Notes: generated from the sequence alone by a model not told the origin. Counted from the stretch's first letter, positions 32,649-41,396 are shown. The stretch is 64,000 nucleotides of DNA from Streptomyces sp. cf386 (GCF_900103585.1 NZ_FNHV01000009.1:89977-153976), one strand, 5' to 3'. A program made the numbers and translations.

Positions 32649-34175
32649 TCAGTGGGCGGAGCCCCCACGCTCCTCGCGGATCTGCGCGACGACCCGGGCC
32701 ACCGTCTGCCGTACCGCCTCCATCTCGGTCAGGAAGTGCCAGTAGTCCGGGTGGCGGCCCTCCAGCGTGCCGATCGCCCGCTCCAGCCGGGCGACCGAGT
32801 CGTCCAGCGGGCGTGCGTGCCGGGGATCGGGCGTGTTCCGGCCCGCCATGGCGAGGCGCTGGGCGTCCCGTATCGCGAAACGGGTCCGGTCGATCTCCTG
32901 CTGCGGGTCCTTCTGCACGGCGTTCAGCCGACGCAGCCGGTCCCCGGCGGCGGACACCGACTCGTCGGTGCTGTTCAGCAGCGCACGGACCGTCGACAGC
33001 AGCGCGGTGGCGTCGGGCCAGCGCTGGTCGTCGCGCGCGGCCTGGGCCTCCTTCAGCTTCAGCTCCGCCTGCCGTACGTTCTCCCCGGCACCGTCCGGTA
33101 CGTTCTGCAGGTCCTGCCAGCAGGCCGCCGCGAACCGCCGCCGCAGCTCGCTCAGCACCGGCTCGACCTGCCCGGCACGGGTGGTGAGCGCCTGTGCGCG
33201 CGTCCGTAGCGAGACCAGCCGGTGGTCGATCTCGGCCGCCCGCTCCGGCAGCCGCTCGGCCTCCACCCGGACCGCCTCGGCCTCCCGCGCGACCCGCTCG
33301 GCACGCTCCAGCGTCTGCGGGACGCCATGCTGTCCGGCGCCCTGGTTCAGCTTGGTCAGCTCCGGGGCGAGGGCGGCGAGCCGGGCCGCTAGGTCGTCCG
33401 CCTTCAGCCCCGATGCCCGTACGGCATCGAGGGCGTTCGAAGCGGCGAGCAGGCCCTGGCGGGCGCGCTCGACGGCCGGGGCGAGGCGGGCCAGCTGGGT
33501 CTCGGCCTTGCCGAGCAGCGGCCCGAGCCCGTCCGCGAACCGGTCCAGCTCACGCTTGACGTTGTCCAGCTGGTCCTTGGCGCCGGTCAGCTCGGTACGC
33601 GCGCGTGCGGCGACCGAGGCCTCCAGGTCGTCACGGTCGAGGTCGTGGGCGTCGACAGCCTGGATGTACTGGTGACTGACCTCGTCGATACGCCGCCCGA
33701 GCGCCTCGAAGTCGGTGAGCGCACGGCGGGCGGCGGGGGTGTCGTCGACGGCCGCGATCGTCTCGATCGAGATCCGCAGGTCCCGCTGGGCGGTGTCCAG
33801 CTCGTAGAAGGCGGCCGCCGCGGCGTCCTTCGCGGCCTGCGCCTCGGCCCGCTGACTCTCGGACCGCCCACCGAACCACCGCCGGGTACCGCCACCGGCG
33901 AAGGCGGCGGGGAGGGTGAGGGCGGCGACGAGCGGGAGGGCGACGACCAGGATGAGGGTGTCCCGGAGGACGTGACGGGAGCCGGGAGGAGACTGACGGA
34001 CGGCCTGAGGCGCAGGCTCGCCTGCGGCCGGACGCGCGGGCTGACGTACGGACCGGCGATCGGGCTGCTGGACCTCCCGCGCGGGACGGCGCCGGCGCTG
34101 GCCTTGCGCGCGCGGCACTGACGGCGAGTACGGCTGCGGAGGTGTCGCCGTCACATCCCTCTCCCGTGCTGTCAT
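32649..34175 (-). CDS. Large membrane-anchored coiled-coil protein of unknown function
   Basis: 508 residues; I do not recognise a named family. A basic, proline-rich cytosolic N-terminus (about 1-70, RRRRPAREVQQPDRRSVRQP) is followed by one membrane helix (about 75-95, LILVVALPLVAALTLPAAF). About 400 residues of mostly helical, Ala/Glu/Arg-rich heptad pattern follow, so the bulk is an extracytoplasmic coiled coil. There is one Cys (AACWQDL). TelA-type toxic-anion proteins are also helical but have no such membrane segment. It precedes the FmdB-like gene by 16 bases and flanks the Ter module, so a related envelope-stress role is possible but unproven. Confidence 0.75.
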   Translation of the reverse strand: MTARERDVTATPPQPYSPSVPRAQGQRRRRPAREVQQPDRRSVRQPARPAAGEPAPQAVRQSPPGSRHVLRDTLILVVALPLVAALTLPAAFAGGGTRRWFGGRSESQRAEAQAAKDAAAAAFYELDTAQRDLRISIETIAAVDDTPAARRALTDFEALGRRIDEVSHQYIQAVDAHDLDRDDLEASVAARARTELTGAKDQLDNVKRELDRFADGLGPLLGKAETQLARLAPAVERARQGLLAASNALDAVRASGLKADDLAARLAALAPELTKLNQGAGQHGVPQTLERAERVAREAEAVRVEAERLPERAAEIDHRLVSLRTRAQALTTRAGQVEPVLSELRRRFAAACWQDLQNVPDGAGENVRQAELKLKEAQAARDDQRWPDATALLSTVRALLNSTDESVSAAGDRLRRLNAVQKDPQQEIDRTRFAIRDAQRLAMAGRNTPDPRHARPLDDSVARLERAIGTLEGRHPDYWHFLTEMEAVRQTVARVVAQIREERGGSAH

Positions 34176-34228
34176 TCACCCTGCCCGGTGTCATTCTCCC
34201 ACCGGTTTAGGACGAACACACGGGCCGG

Positions 34229-35002
34229 TTAGTTCGCGGTTCGCACCGTGACTTTTCCGTCGTCGGTGCGGGCGGAGACCACATGGGGGCTCGTCTTGTC
34301 GCGGGGCACGGACACATCCACCGAACCGTCCCCGGTCTCGGTCGTCACGGCGTACCTGGCGTGCGGCAGCTCGATCGTCAGGGAGCCGTCGCCACTGCGG
34401 GTCTCCACCAGGTCCGGCACGGCGCCGAGTTCGAGCCGCACCGAACCGTCAGCGGTCTTCGCCCTCACCTCCCGCGAGGAGACATCGGAGACCCGCACGG
34501 AACCATCACCCGTCTCCAGATCCAGCGGACCGCTGGAGTCGGTGACATGCACGGACCCGTCCCCCGTGTGAATGCTCAGCGCATCCCGGAACCCACGCGC
34601 CCGCACGCTCCCGTCCCCGTCCTCGACCTTCACGGTGACCCCGCGCGGCACCTCGATGCGGTGCTTGGTCGAGCAGTCGGCGATCACGCCCGAGCACTTC
34701 TCCCGCAGCACCAGCCGGTCGTCCTCCATCGCCCACGTCACTTTGGGATCCGAACCGACCGCGACCGACCCCTGGAACCACCGGGTGACCTCGATCGCGC
34801 CCGCCTTGTTCCCCTCGGCGGCGACGATCTCCAGCGCCGAGTCGTCGGAGTCGACGGTCAGAGTCCGCCCCTCCAGCGCGAAGGACCGCTGCTCAGGATC
34901 CGTGTCCTCCGAGGCAGAGGCCCCACAGCCGGCCACCCCGGCAACGAGCACCCCGATGACTCCGGCAACGGCGACAGCGCGGCCGGGAAGGGTACGGGCC
35001 AT
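34229..35002 (-). CDS. DUF4097 beta-solenoid lipoprotein
   Basis: 257 residues from the ATG at 35002, chosen because GGGGGGAG lies six bases upstream. The signal ends in the lipobox VAGC (Cys26). From about 105 onward there are repeats of about 19-23 residues built on DGSV or GDGSV (EDGDGSVRARG, HTGDGSVHVTD, ETGDGSVRVSD, KTADGSVRLEL, RSGDGSLTIEL, ETGDGSVDVSV). This is the right-handed beta-repeat of DUF4097/DUF4098 adhesin-like proteins. It is anchored on the outer face of the membrane. The function is unknown. It is followed by a gap of about 50 bases before the coiled-coil gene on the same strand. Confidence 0.88.
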   Translation of the reverse strand: MARTLPGRAVAVAGVIGVLVAGVAGCGASASEDTDPEQRSFALEGRTLTVDSDDSALEIVAAEGNKAGAIEVTRWFQGSVAVGSDPKVTWAMEDDRLVLREKCSGVIADCSTKHRIEVPRGVTVKVEDGDGSVRARGFRDALSIHTGDGSVHVTDSSGPLDLETGDGSVRVSDVSSREVRAKTADGSVRLELGAVPDLVETRSGDGSLTIELPHARYAVTTETGDGSVDVSVPRDKTSPHVVSARTDDGKVTVRTAN

Positions 35003-35218
35003 GATGATCTCCCCCCTGGGACTTTCCTGGGACCGACCCCTGCGGCCCAGGACTTCGATGGTCCTTCGACCGTACGGACCCCGGGCCCGCCGCGGGATCC
35101 GGGCCACTCCCGGATCCGAGGTGGGGATAACCCCAGGAGTTCCCGGACTTCCCGGACCGTCCCCGATACGGGTTTGCGGGACATGGCCCCTGGCAAGGTA
35201 GGCTGTCGACTCATTCTC

Positions 35219-35293
<75 letters not shown>

Positions 35294-35295
35294 CA

Positions 35296-35337
35296 GCAGA
35301 GGACCCCGCCGTTCGCGGTCGGGGTCCTCTGCGTTTT
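35296..35337 (+). terminator. tRNA-Val terminator
   Basis: A 13-bp perfect stem (gcagaggaccccg with cggggtcctctgc) with an 11-base loop is followed by g and TTTT. It starts two bases after the tRNA CCA and ends at the stop of the convergent 114-residue gene, so it can serve both. Confidence 0.9.
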
Positions 35338-35681
35338 CAGTCCCCTTCCGGCATCGGTGCCTCGTGGGCGTGCTTCAGCTTCGTGCGGGCGTCGACGCGG
35401 TCCGCGCCGGCCATCTCCGCCCAGAAGCGGTGGCCGCTGACGAAGACCGCGAGTTCGTGTTCGCGTCGGCGGAGCTTCTCCACCTCGGCCTGTTCGTCCT
35501 CCGTCCAGCCGGGGGAGGCGGGGCGCTCGACCTTGCGCCAGCCGTTGTCGTCGCTGAATCCGTCCAGGGGCGCGACCGACCAGGGCAGCCGCCTCAGCAG
35601 GGCCGACAGCTCGGCCCGGACCTGATGCAGCTCCTCCTGGCCGGCGAGGAGGTCACTCGGGAAGTCATAGGGCGTAGCCAC
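35337..35681 (-). CDS. Conserved hypothetical protein, 114 residues
   Basis: Not recognised as a named family. It is a small soluble protein, helical and charged. The central WTEDEQAEVEKLRRREHELA looks like a coiled coil and is followed by VFVSGHRFWAEMAGADRVDA. It contains no Cys. The ATG at 35681 begins MATPYDFPSDLLAGQEELHQ. It converges on tRNA-Val; I remember similar genes beside this tRNA in other streptomycetes. Codon use looks like its neighbours. Confidence 0.7.
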   Translation of the reverse strand: MATPYDFPSDLLAGQEELHQVRAELSALLRRLPWSVAPLDGFSDDNGWRKVERPASPGWTEDEQAEVEKLRRREHELAVFVSGHRFWAEMAGADRVDARTKLKHAHEAPMPEGD

Positions 35682-35762
35682 GCCGCAATGCTACGCCTGT
35701 TCGAATTTGAGTTGCGAGCGCCTTTGGGTGGTTCATGCGAACGGGTGTGTGGGTTGTCCTGT

Positions 35763-35847
35763 GTCAACGAACCTTGCTCATGTGCCATCGAACGTTGACG
35801 GACGCGGGTTCGTGCCATCGAAGTTCGATCACGCCTGGCCAGGGGCT
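35763..35847. repeat. IS-end-like direct repeat, copy A
   Basis: It begins gtcaacgaaccttgctcatg and ends cacgcctggccaggggct. It is about 85% identical to copy B at 36481-36563 in the same orientation. Within it, gccatcgaa occurs twice about 30 bases apart, the multiple-repeat organisation seen at IS21-type ends. No transposase is nearby. Confidence 0.7.
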
Positions 35848-35933
35848 AAGGGGCGGCCCGGAAGCGATCCCCTGGCAGGCACCGCCCCCTTCGGAGCCGC
35901 CGTAGGGGGCTGGCGGAAAGCGTCGGTGACCGA

Positions 35934-36230
35934 TCAGGCTCCATGGTGCTGGTACGGCTGCCGTGCCTGCCCGTACGCCTCACAGCCGGGAGTGCCTGCG
36001 GCTTGTGCCTGCGACTGCTCGGCCCACTCCTTCGGCACCTCCTGCTCCACGCCGCAGAACGTGCACTGAATCGCAAATTTCGTCGAGATGGGGAACAGCG
36101 GCACGAAGAACAGCGTGAACTTGGTGACGTACTTCCTGACCGTATGCGCGGCAGGGTTGCCGCAGTGACGGCACGTCAGCATGAGTATCGCGAGCTGGTA
36201 CAGGTATGTCGTGGTGCCGAAGATGATCAT
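35934..36230 (-). CDS. Zinc-ribbon membrane protein
   Basis: 98 residues. A short N-terminal segment is followed by CRHCGNPAAH, a hydrophobic stretch FTLFFVPLFPIS and CTFCGVEQEV: two CxxC knuckles around a membrane-type helix. This layout is the zinc_ribbon_15 family seen in many streptomycetes, function unknown. The start at 36230 has AAGGA about eight bases upstream. It lies between repeat copies A and B, so it may have moved with them or simply been flanked by insertions. Confidence 0.75.
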   Translation of the reverse strand: MIIFGTTTYLYQLAILMLTCRHCGNPAAHTVRKYVTKFTLFFVPLFPISTKFAIQCTFCGVEQEVPKEWAEQSQAQAAGTPGCEAYGQARQPYQHHGA

Positions 36231-36480
36231 AAGTGGAGTCCTTGAAAGTGGGGTGGAGGAGGCTGGGGTGAGGCGGCGGGTGTCCGCTCTCTGTGCCGTG
36301 TGGTGATTCCATTACGCCCTGGTTGGGGGTCTGGGTCATGGCCCGGAATCTCGTGGCTTGACAAAGCAGTGACGAAGACCGGCGCAGGCCGTTCGGGGCC
36401 GGGTGACCGGAGCGGTTGCGGTGTGGGGCAGCCACAGTCCTCGGCGGGTGGCGCCGGATGCCGGTCACACCACTGTCTGC

Positions 36481-36563
36481 GTCAACGAACCTTGATCATG
36501 GGCCGTCGAATTTTGACGGACGCGAGTTCGCCATCGAAGTTTGATCACGCCTGGTGAGGGGCT
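36481..36563. repeat. IS-end-like direct repeat, copy B
   Basis: Second copy of the 85-base repeat (gtcaacgaaccttgatcatg to cctggtgaggggct). The 527 bases from 36231 to 36757 contain this copy and copy C and otherwise no gene. Confidence 0.7.
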
Positions 36564-36676
36564 GGGCAAGGAGGACGCGACGCCGGAGGGCGGCCTCCCG
36601 GGTTGACGGGCCGGCCGCCGGGCCCGACGTCCGTGCGGGCGCCTGATCCCCTGTGACCAGGGGGTATGCCGATTAA

Positions 36677-36711
36677 TCTTCGATGGCACGCGACCAAGGT
36701 TCGGTGGCACA
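36677..36711. repeat. IS-end-like repeat, partial inverted copy C
   Basis: It reads ttcgatggcacgcgaccaag followed by gttcggtggcac, which matches the reverse complement of the first ~35 bases of copy A. An inverted partner suggests remnants of two ends of one element. Confidence 0.6.
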
Positions 36712-36757
36712 GGACAGTGGGTGTTGGGTGTTGTCCCGTGCCCATAAGTTCGGCTGC

Positions 36758-37483
36758 ATGACTGACGACTGCTTCGGGCATCCACGACTCGCCGCGCTCT
36801 ACGATCCGCTCGACCCCGACCGCAGTGATCTCGATGCCTACCTCCGGATGGCGGAGGAGTTCGGGGCGCATCGAGTTCTGGACATCGGCTGCGGCACAGG
36901 GGTGTTCGCACTTCTCCTGGCCGACCGCGGGGTCGACGTCGTCGGCATCGATCCCGCCCGGGCCTCCCTCGACGTCGCCCGGGCCAAGCCGGGTGGTGAG
37001 CGAGTGCGCTGGATCTGCGGTGACGCGACAGCGATCCCGCCCCTGAAGGTCGACTTGGCGACGATGACAGCGAATGCCGCCCAGGCCATTGTTGATCCGG
37101 ACACCTGGCAGAAGACGCTGAGGGGAGCCTACGAGGCACTACGGCCCGGCGGGCATCTGGTCTTCGAGACCCGTGATCCGGCCGGGCGCGCCTGGGAGGA
37201 GTGGACCCGCGAGAACTCCTACCGTGTGACGGAGATCCCGGGCGTCGGCTCCGTCGAGAGCTGGGTCCAGCTGATCGAGGTGAGCCGGCCCCTGGTGACC
37301 TTCCGCTGGACTTACGTCTTCGCGGCGGACGGACAGGTGCTGACGTCGGATTCGACGCTGCGCTTCCGGGAGCGTGAAGAGGTCGAGGCGGACCTGGTCG
37401 CCCATGGCTACATCGTGCAAGACGTGCGCGATGCGCCTGACCGGCCAGGCAGAGAGTTCGTCTTCCTCGCGCGACGCCCCTGA
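36758..37483 (+). CDS. Class I SAM-dependent methyltransferase
   Basis: 241 residues from the ATG at 36758. Motif I is VLDIGCGTGVFALLLADRG (about 41-59), the acidic end of beta2 is VVGIDPA and motif II/III is EALRPGGHLVFETRD. The substrate region (VESWVQLIEVSRPLVTFRWT) resembles the methyltransferases grouped with Tam and UbiE. The substrate is unknown. TAAGTT (36745-36750) seven bases before the start could be a -10 box for a leaderless message. It lies just after the IS-like repeats and may be acquired. Confidence 0.88.
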   Translation: MTDDCFGHPRLAALYDPLDPDRSDLDAYLRMAEEFGAHRVLDIGCGTGVFALLLADRGVDVVGIDPARASLDVARAKPGGERVRWICGDATAIPPLKVDLATMTANAAQAIVDPDTWQKTLRGAYEALRPGGHLVFETRDPAGRAWEEWTRENSYRVTEIPGVGSVESWVQLIEVSRPLVTFRWTYVFAADGQVLTSDSTLRFREREEVEADLVAHGYIVQDVRDAPDRPGREFVFLARRP

Positions 37484-37532
37484 TCCCCGGTGATCCACCC
37501 CGCTCATCGGCTACGAGTCGTGGCTCGACTGC

Positions 37533-38381
37533 TCACCGGGCCTTACTCCCGCATTCCACGGCGGCCGGAAGCGCCCGTCCCAGGCGGGCGAGCGGGGACA
37601 GGGCCATCAGTACCGGGGACAGCAACATGCCGGCGGCCGTCACCAGGAAGCTGGTGCGCAACCCCCACTCCTCCGCGAGGAAGCCGCCGAGGAGTGAGCC
37701 GAGTGGGGTCAGTCCCATGCCGACAAAGGTGATCGTCGCGGCCGCGCGCGCCTGCATCCCGTCCGGAGTGACCGCCTGCCGGACGGCCATGACCGTGACA
37801 TTGACCAACTGGCCGCCGATGCCGAACACGAAGTTGACCGCAAGGAGCACGGGAATCGTCAGCGCCGGGGAGCCGTGCAGCGCGGCCACGCACAAGTACG
37901 CGCCGTCGCCGAGTGCCGCCGCGGACACGAGTACGGCGCCGTAGCCGAACCGGCCCGGCAGGCGGGCGGCCAGCATCGAGCCCAGGAGTGCGCCCGGGCC
38001 CGTCGCCGCGAGCGACAGTCCGACGGCGGTGGCCGACACGTGCAGTTCCCGCGGCAGGAAGAGCAGGTAGACGGTCATCGTGGCCGCGAAGAAGAACTGG
38101 AAGGCGGCCGAGGCGAGGCACACGGTCCGCAGCGAGGTGTCGCCGGCGACGAAACGGAGGCCCTCATGGATCCGCCGCCATATGCGCGGGGGACGTTCCG
38201 AGCGCTCCGGGATTGGTTCGGTTCGGCGGATCCGGCGGATGGACAGGAACGACAGCGCGAAGAACAGTGCGCTGGAGGCGGCGGCGATCGGCGCCGACAG
38301 CAGTGACACCAACGCACCGCCGAGGGCGGGACCGCCGATCTGCGCCGCGGACCGGCTGCCCTCGAGCGCGCTGTTGCCCCG
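37533..38381 (-). pseudogene. MFS transporter lacking its N-terminal half
   Basis: The minus-strand frame reads in reverse from about 38381 with NSALEGSRSAAQIGGPALGG, the fifth-helix region of EntS/MdrA-type MFS exporters. It continues to the stop at 37533, covering helices 5-12 (about 280 residues). There is no start codon with a ribosome site upstream, and helices 1-4 with motif A are missing. At about 38382 the sequence switches abruptly to an unrelated plus-strand fragment. The gene therefore appears to have been cut by a deletion or rearrangement. Confidence 0.8.
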
Positions 38382-38384
38382 GCC

Positions 38385-38509
38385 ATGTCCATGGCCTGGT
38401 CACCCGTCAGCAACGTCTACGCGGCGACCGCACAGGAGCCCGCCGAACTCCACGAGCAGCGTCGCACCTTGCTCCGCGAGAGCGTTCGCCGAGCCGTGGC
38501 AGCCCACTG
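38385..38509 (+). pseudogene. C-terminal gene fragment at the MFS breakpoint
   Basis: A plus-strand frame reads MSMAWSPVSNVYAATAQEPA and continues to the stop TGA at 38507-38509, ending RESVRRAVAAH. It has codon use typical of coding DNA (third positions almost all G/C) but no N-terminus and no ribosome site. It resembles the tail of a TetR-type regulator, which would fit as a former neighbour of the MFS gene. The family call is weak. Confidence 0.4.
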
Positions 38510-38649
38510 AGGCCGATGTCGGCCGACTCTTGGAATGGCGGTGCTGGAGTGGTGGCTGCCTGCGCCGGGGATGTTGGGGGGATATCCCCCCTTCCGATCC
38601 TGGGGTGCGTCGGATCGTGGCCGGCCGGGGGCGAATCTAGCGTTCAGGC

Positions 38650-39846
38650 ATGACCTCGACTCTGCGAAGGCGCCTCGCGTTGGCACTTGGTGTCGCTACG
38701 CTGCTCGCCGCCGACGTGGCCACAGCCGCCGCCGCCACTGCCGTCGGCCGGTCCGCCGGCCCCTCCTCCGTGGAGCAGTTGCGCCAGGACACCGAGGCGA
38801 TCCACGCCCTCGGTGTCAGCGGTGTGCAGGCCCGCGTGATCGCGCCTGACGGTCGGCAGTCGGTCGCCACCAGCGGTACCGCCGACCTGAACACGGGCCG
38901 CCCGGTCCGTTCCGACGGCTCCTTTCGCATGGCCAGCACGTCGAAGACGTTGGTCGCCACCGTGGTCCTCCAACTGGAGGCCGAGGGGAGGCTGTCCCTG
39001 GACGACACGGTCGACCACTGGTTGCCGGGAGTGGTGCGGGGGAACGGCAACGACGGCAGCCGGATCACGATCCGCCAACTGCTCCAGCACACCAGCGGCA
39101 TCCACGACGACCTGCCCGGGTACACCACGCCGGAGGAGTACTACCAGCAGCGCTACGACGTCCACGAACCCGAGCAGTTGGTTGCCCGCGCCATGGCCCA
39201 CGCGCCGGACTTCCCGCCCGGCGAGGGCTGGGCTTACTCCAACACCGGCTACGTCGTACTCGGCATGATCATCCAGAAGTCCACCGGTCAGCCCGCCCAC
39301 CGGGAGATCGAAGACCGCATCCTGCGCCCGCTCGGCCTCGACCGGACCCGGTGGACGGGCACCTCGCCCACCCTGCCCCGGCCGCACGCCCGGGCCTACC
39401 AGTTCTTCGGCCCCGGTTCCCGGGTGGACGTCACCGACCAGATACCGGTGGACTACGAGAACCTTGCGTGGGTCACGACCACGCGGGACGAGAACCGCTT
39501 CTTCCGTGCGCTGCTCGCGGGCCGCCTGCTGCCGGCGCGGCAACTGGCCGAGATGAAGCAGACCGTCCCCGTGAGCGCGGAGCTCCAACAGATGTGGCCC
39601 GGCGGTCGATACGGGCTCGGCCTGGTCGAACGCCCCCTGAGATGCGGCGGAACCTACTGGAGCCACGAGGGCGGGGACGGCGGCTACATCACCCTCAACG
39701 GCGTCACCGACGACGGCCGCCGCAGCGCCGTGGTCTCCATGTCCGAGGCGCGAGGCGACACCCCGGAGCACATCCTGGCTCAGGAGAACGCGGCCAGTGC
39801 CCTGATCGACCACGCGCTGTGCGGCGCGGACCCCGGCACTTCGTGA
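38650..39846 (+). CDS. Secreted beta-lactamase-like serine hydrolase (D-Ala-D-Ala carboxypeptidase type)
   Basis: 398 residues with a signal peptide (RRRLALALGVATLLAADVAT, likely cleavage after ATA). Active-site motifs are Ser96-Thr-Ser-Lys99 in MASTSKTL, Tyr196-Ser-Asn198 in WAYSNTGY and HEGGDGG near 338 for the third motif. The layout matches DD-carboxypeptidase R61-like enzymes and class C-type esterases. It would act on peptidoglycan peptides or antibiotics outside the cell. TAGCGT (38638-38643) six bases before the ATG suggests a leaderless mRNA. Confidence 0.9.
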   Translation: MTSTLRRRLALALGVATLLAADVATAAAATAVGRSAGPSSVEQLRQDTEAIHALGVSGVQARVIAPDGRQSVATSGTADLNTGRPVRSDGSFRMASTSKTLVATVVLQLEAEGRLSLDDTVDHWLPGVVRGNGNDGSRITIRQLLQHTSGIHDDLPGYTTPEEYYQQRYDVHEPEQLVARAMAHAPDFPPGEGWAYSNTGYVVLGMIIQKSTGQPAHREIEDRILRPLGLDRTRWTGTSPTLPRPHARAYQFFGPGSRVDVTDQIPVDYENLAWVTTTRDENRFFRALLAGRLLPARQLAEMKQTVPVSAELQQMWPGGRYGLGLVERPLRCGGTYWSHEGGDGGYITLNGVTDDGRRSAVVSMSEARGDTPEHILAQENAASALIDHALCGADPGTS

Positions 39847-39919
39847 GCGGAGGCGTCGTCGGCGGCATGGTCTGGCGCATGTTGGCGGATCGGGCGGTGC
39901 CTCAGGCAAGCTCTCGTGC

Positions 39920-40303
39920 ATGGTCTCGGTATTGCAGAATGTGGCGATCGACTGTGCGGATGCCTACAAGCTGGCTCGGTTCTGGAGTGAGGTGCTCGGT
40001 TGTCCGCTGCACCATGAGGACAAGCCAGGTGATCCGGAGACCGAGGTGATGTTGCCGGAGGGCCCGCTGCTGCACTTCAACCAGGTGCCGGAACCGAAGA
40101 CGACCAAGAACAGGCTTCATCTGTGCCTGCGTCCGAAGACGACGCGTGAGGCGGAGGTCGAGCGGCTGCTGAACCTCGGAGCCACCCTCGTCGACGATCG
40201 CCGGGAACCCGATGGGGCCGGCTGGGCTGTCCTCGCGGACCCCGAGGGCAATGAGTTCTGTGTCCTCCGCAGTGCGGCCGAGCGCGCGGCGATGTCGTCC
40301 TGA
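39920..40303 (+). CDS. VOC-family (glyoxalase-like) protein
   Basis: 127 residues in a single VOC module with two beta-alpha-beta-beta-beta halves: LQNVAIDCADAYKLARFWSE and RLHLCLRPKTTREAEVERLL, ending GWAVLADPEGNEFCVL. The DPEGNEF signature carries a metal-ligand Glu. This branch (often annotated glyoxalase/bleomycin resistance) has no assigned substrate. It follows the secreted hydrolase by 73 bases and may be its own unit. Confidence 0.85.
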   Translation: MVSVLQNVAIDCADAYKLARFWSEVLGCPLHHEDKPGDPETEVMLPEGPLLHFNQVPEPKTTKNRLHLCLRPKTTREAEVERLLNLGATLVDDRREPDGAGWAVLADPEGNEFCVLRSAAERAAMSS

Positions 40304-40427
40304 GGGGCGCACGCGCAACGGCCGGATGCTCTGCGGTAGTTCGTCGCGGCCGTGCGTTGACGGCCGCGACGAGGATGGCCGCGACGAGGATGGTCGCTTC
40401 GTATCCGCCGCGAGCTGGTGGCCAGTG

Positions 40428-41396
40428 CTAGTGGGCGGTCTCCCCCAACTCGCGTACCAGGCGGGCCGTTACCGGCGCGGGCACCCCGTGTCGGTCCGCC
40501 GCGCGTAGCAACGCGCCGCCGATGGCGTCCAGTTCGAGGGGGCGGCCCGCCTCGGCGTCCCGTTGCATCGAGGACTTCGTGCTCGGCGGGAAGGCGTCGT
40601 AGCGGGCGAGGGCCTGGGCGGGGTCGGCGGGGCCGCCGGAGGCGTGGCTGATGGCCGCCGTTTCCTCGATCAGGGCGGTCAACTCCTCGCGGTGGCGGGT
40701 GCGTACGTCGCCGAGGGGGAGGGCGTGGCGGGTGGTGAGCAGGGCGAACGGGGCCAGGAAGGACATCTTCGCCCAGAGGGCCGCCGTCTCGTCGGGGAGG
40801 ACCCGGGTGGTGGGGCCGGCCGCGGCCAGGGCCTGGGTGAGGGTGTCCAGGCGGTCGCGGGGGGCCGTGTCGCCGGTGAGGTCGATCTCGGCGAAGGGGC
40901 TGGCGTGCTCGATCTCCCCGGGGGCCAGGCGGGTCGACTCCGCGCGGATGACGGCGGGGGCGACGCGGTGGGGGCCGTATCGGGCGCGGAGGGCCTGCGG
41001 GTGTTCCACGCCGTTGAGGAAAGGTACGACCATGGCGTCGTCGCCCAGCGCGGTGGGCGGGACGCGGGTCAGGGCCGTGTCGAGGGCGGTGGCCTTGACC
41101 GTGACCAGGCAGGCGTCGACCGTTTCGCGGAGCTCGGTGTCGGCCTCGACCTCGGCCGTGAAGTCGCCGAACAGGCCGCTGCGGACGCGGATTCCGCCCG
41201 TACGCAGGGTCTTTGCGGTCTCGTCGCCGGCCAGGCAGATGACGCGGTGGCCGGACCTGGACAGCAGCGCGGCGAGCAGGCCCCCGATGCCGCCCGGGCC
41301 CAGTACCGCCACGGTGAGTCGGCCGTCCGCCGCCGTACCGTTCGCTGTCATGCCGGTAGTGGTCTCGCTGTTCGTCGTTTCGCCGTTCGCCGTCAT
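40428..41396 (-). CDS. 2-dehydropantoate 2-reductase family protein
   Basis: 322 residues from the ATG at 41396, which has GAGAGGAA at a proper distance. The Rossmann motif is VAVLGPGGIGGLLAALLSRS. The Lys and Asn of the ApbA/PanE site appear in VTVKATALDTAL and LNGVEHPQALRARYG. C-terminal helices (SSMQRDAEAGRPLELDAIGG) carry the pantoate-binding Ser and Asp. It reduces ketopantoate with NADPH in CoA synthesis, or is a paralogue with another keto acid. The N-terminal 20 residues contain a near-duplication (MTANGETT...MTANGTA). Confidence 0.87.
   Translation of the reverse strand: MTANGETTNSETTTGMTANGTAADGRLTVAVLGPGGIGGLLAALLSRSGHRVICLAGDETAKTLRTGGIRVRSGLFGDFTAEVEADTELRETVDACLVTVKATALDTALTRVPPTALGDDAMVVPFLNGVEHPQALRARYGPHRVAPAVIRAESTRLAPGEIEHASPFAEIDLTGDTAPRDRLDTLTQALAAAGPTTRVLPDETAALWAKMSFLAPFALLTTRHALPLGDVRTRHREELTALIEETAAISHASGGPADPAQALARYDAFPPSTKSSMQRDAEAGRPLELDAIGGALLRAADRHGVPAPVTARLVRELGETAH

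Noticed and set aside
32649..34175. TelA (toxic anion resistance) assignment for the coiled-coil protein
   Set aside because: Helical and near Ter genes, but it has an N-terminal membrane anchor and no TelA motif that I recognise.
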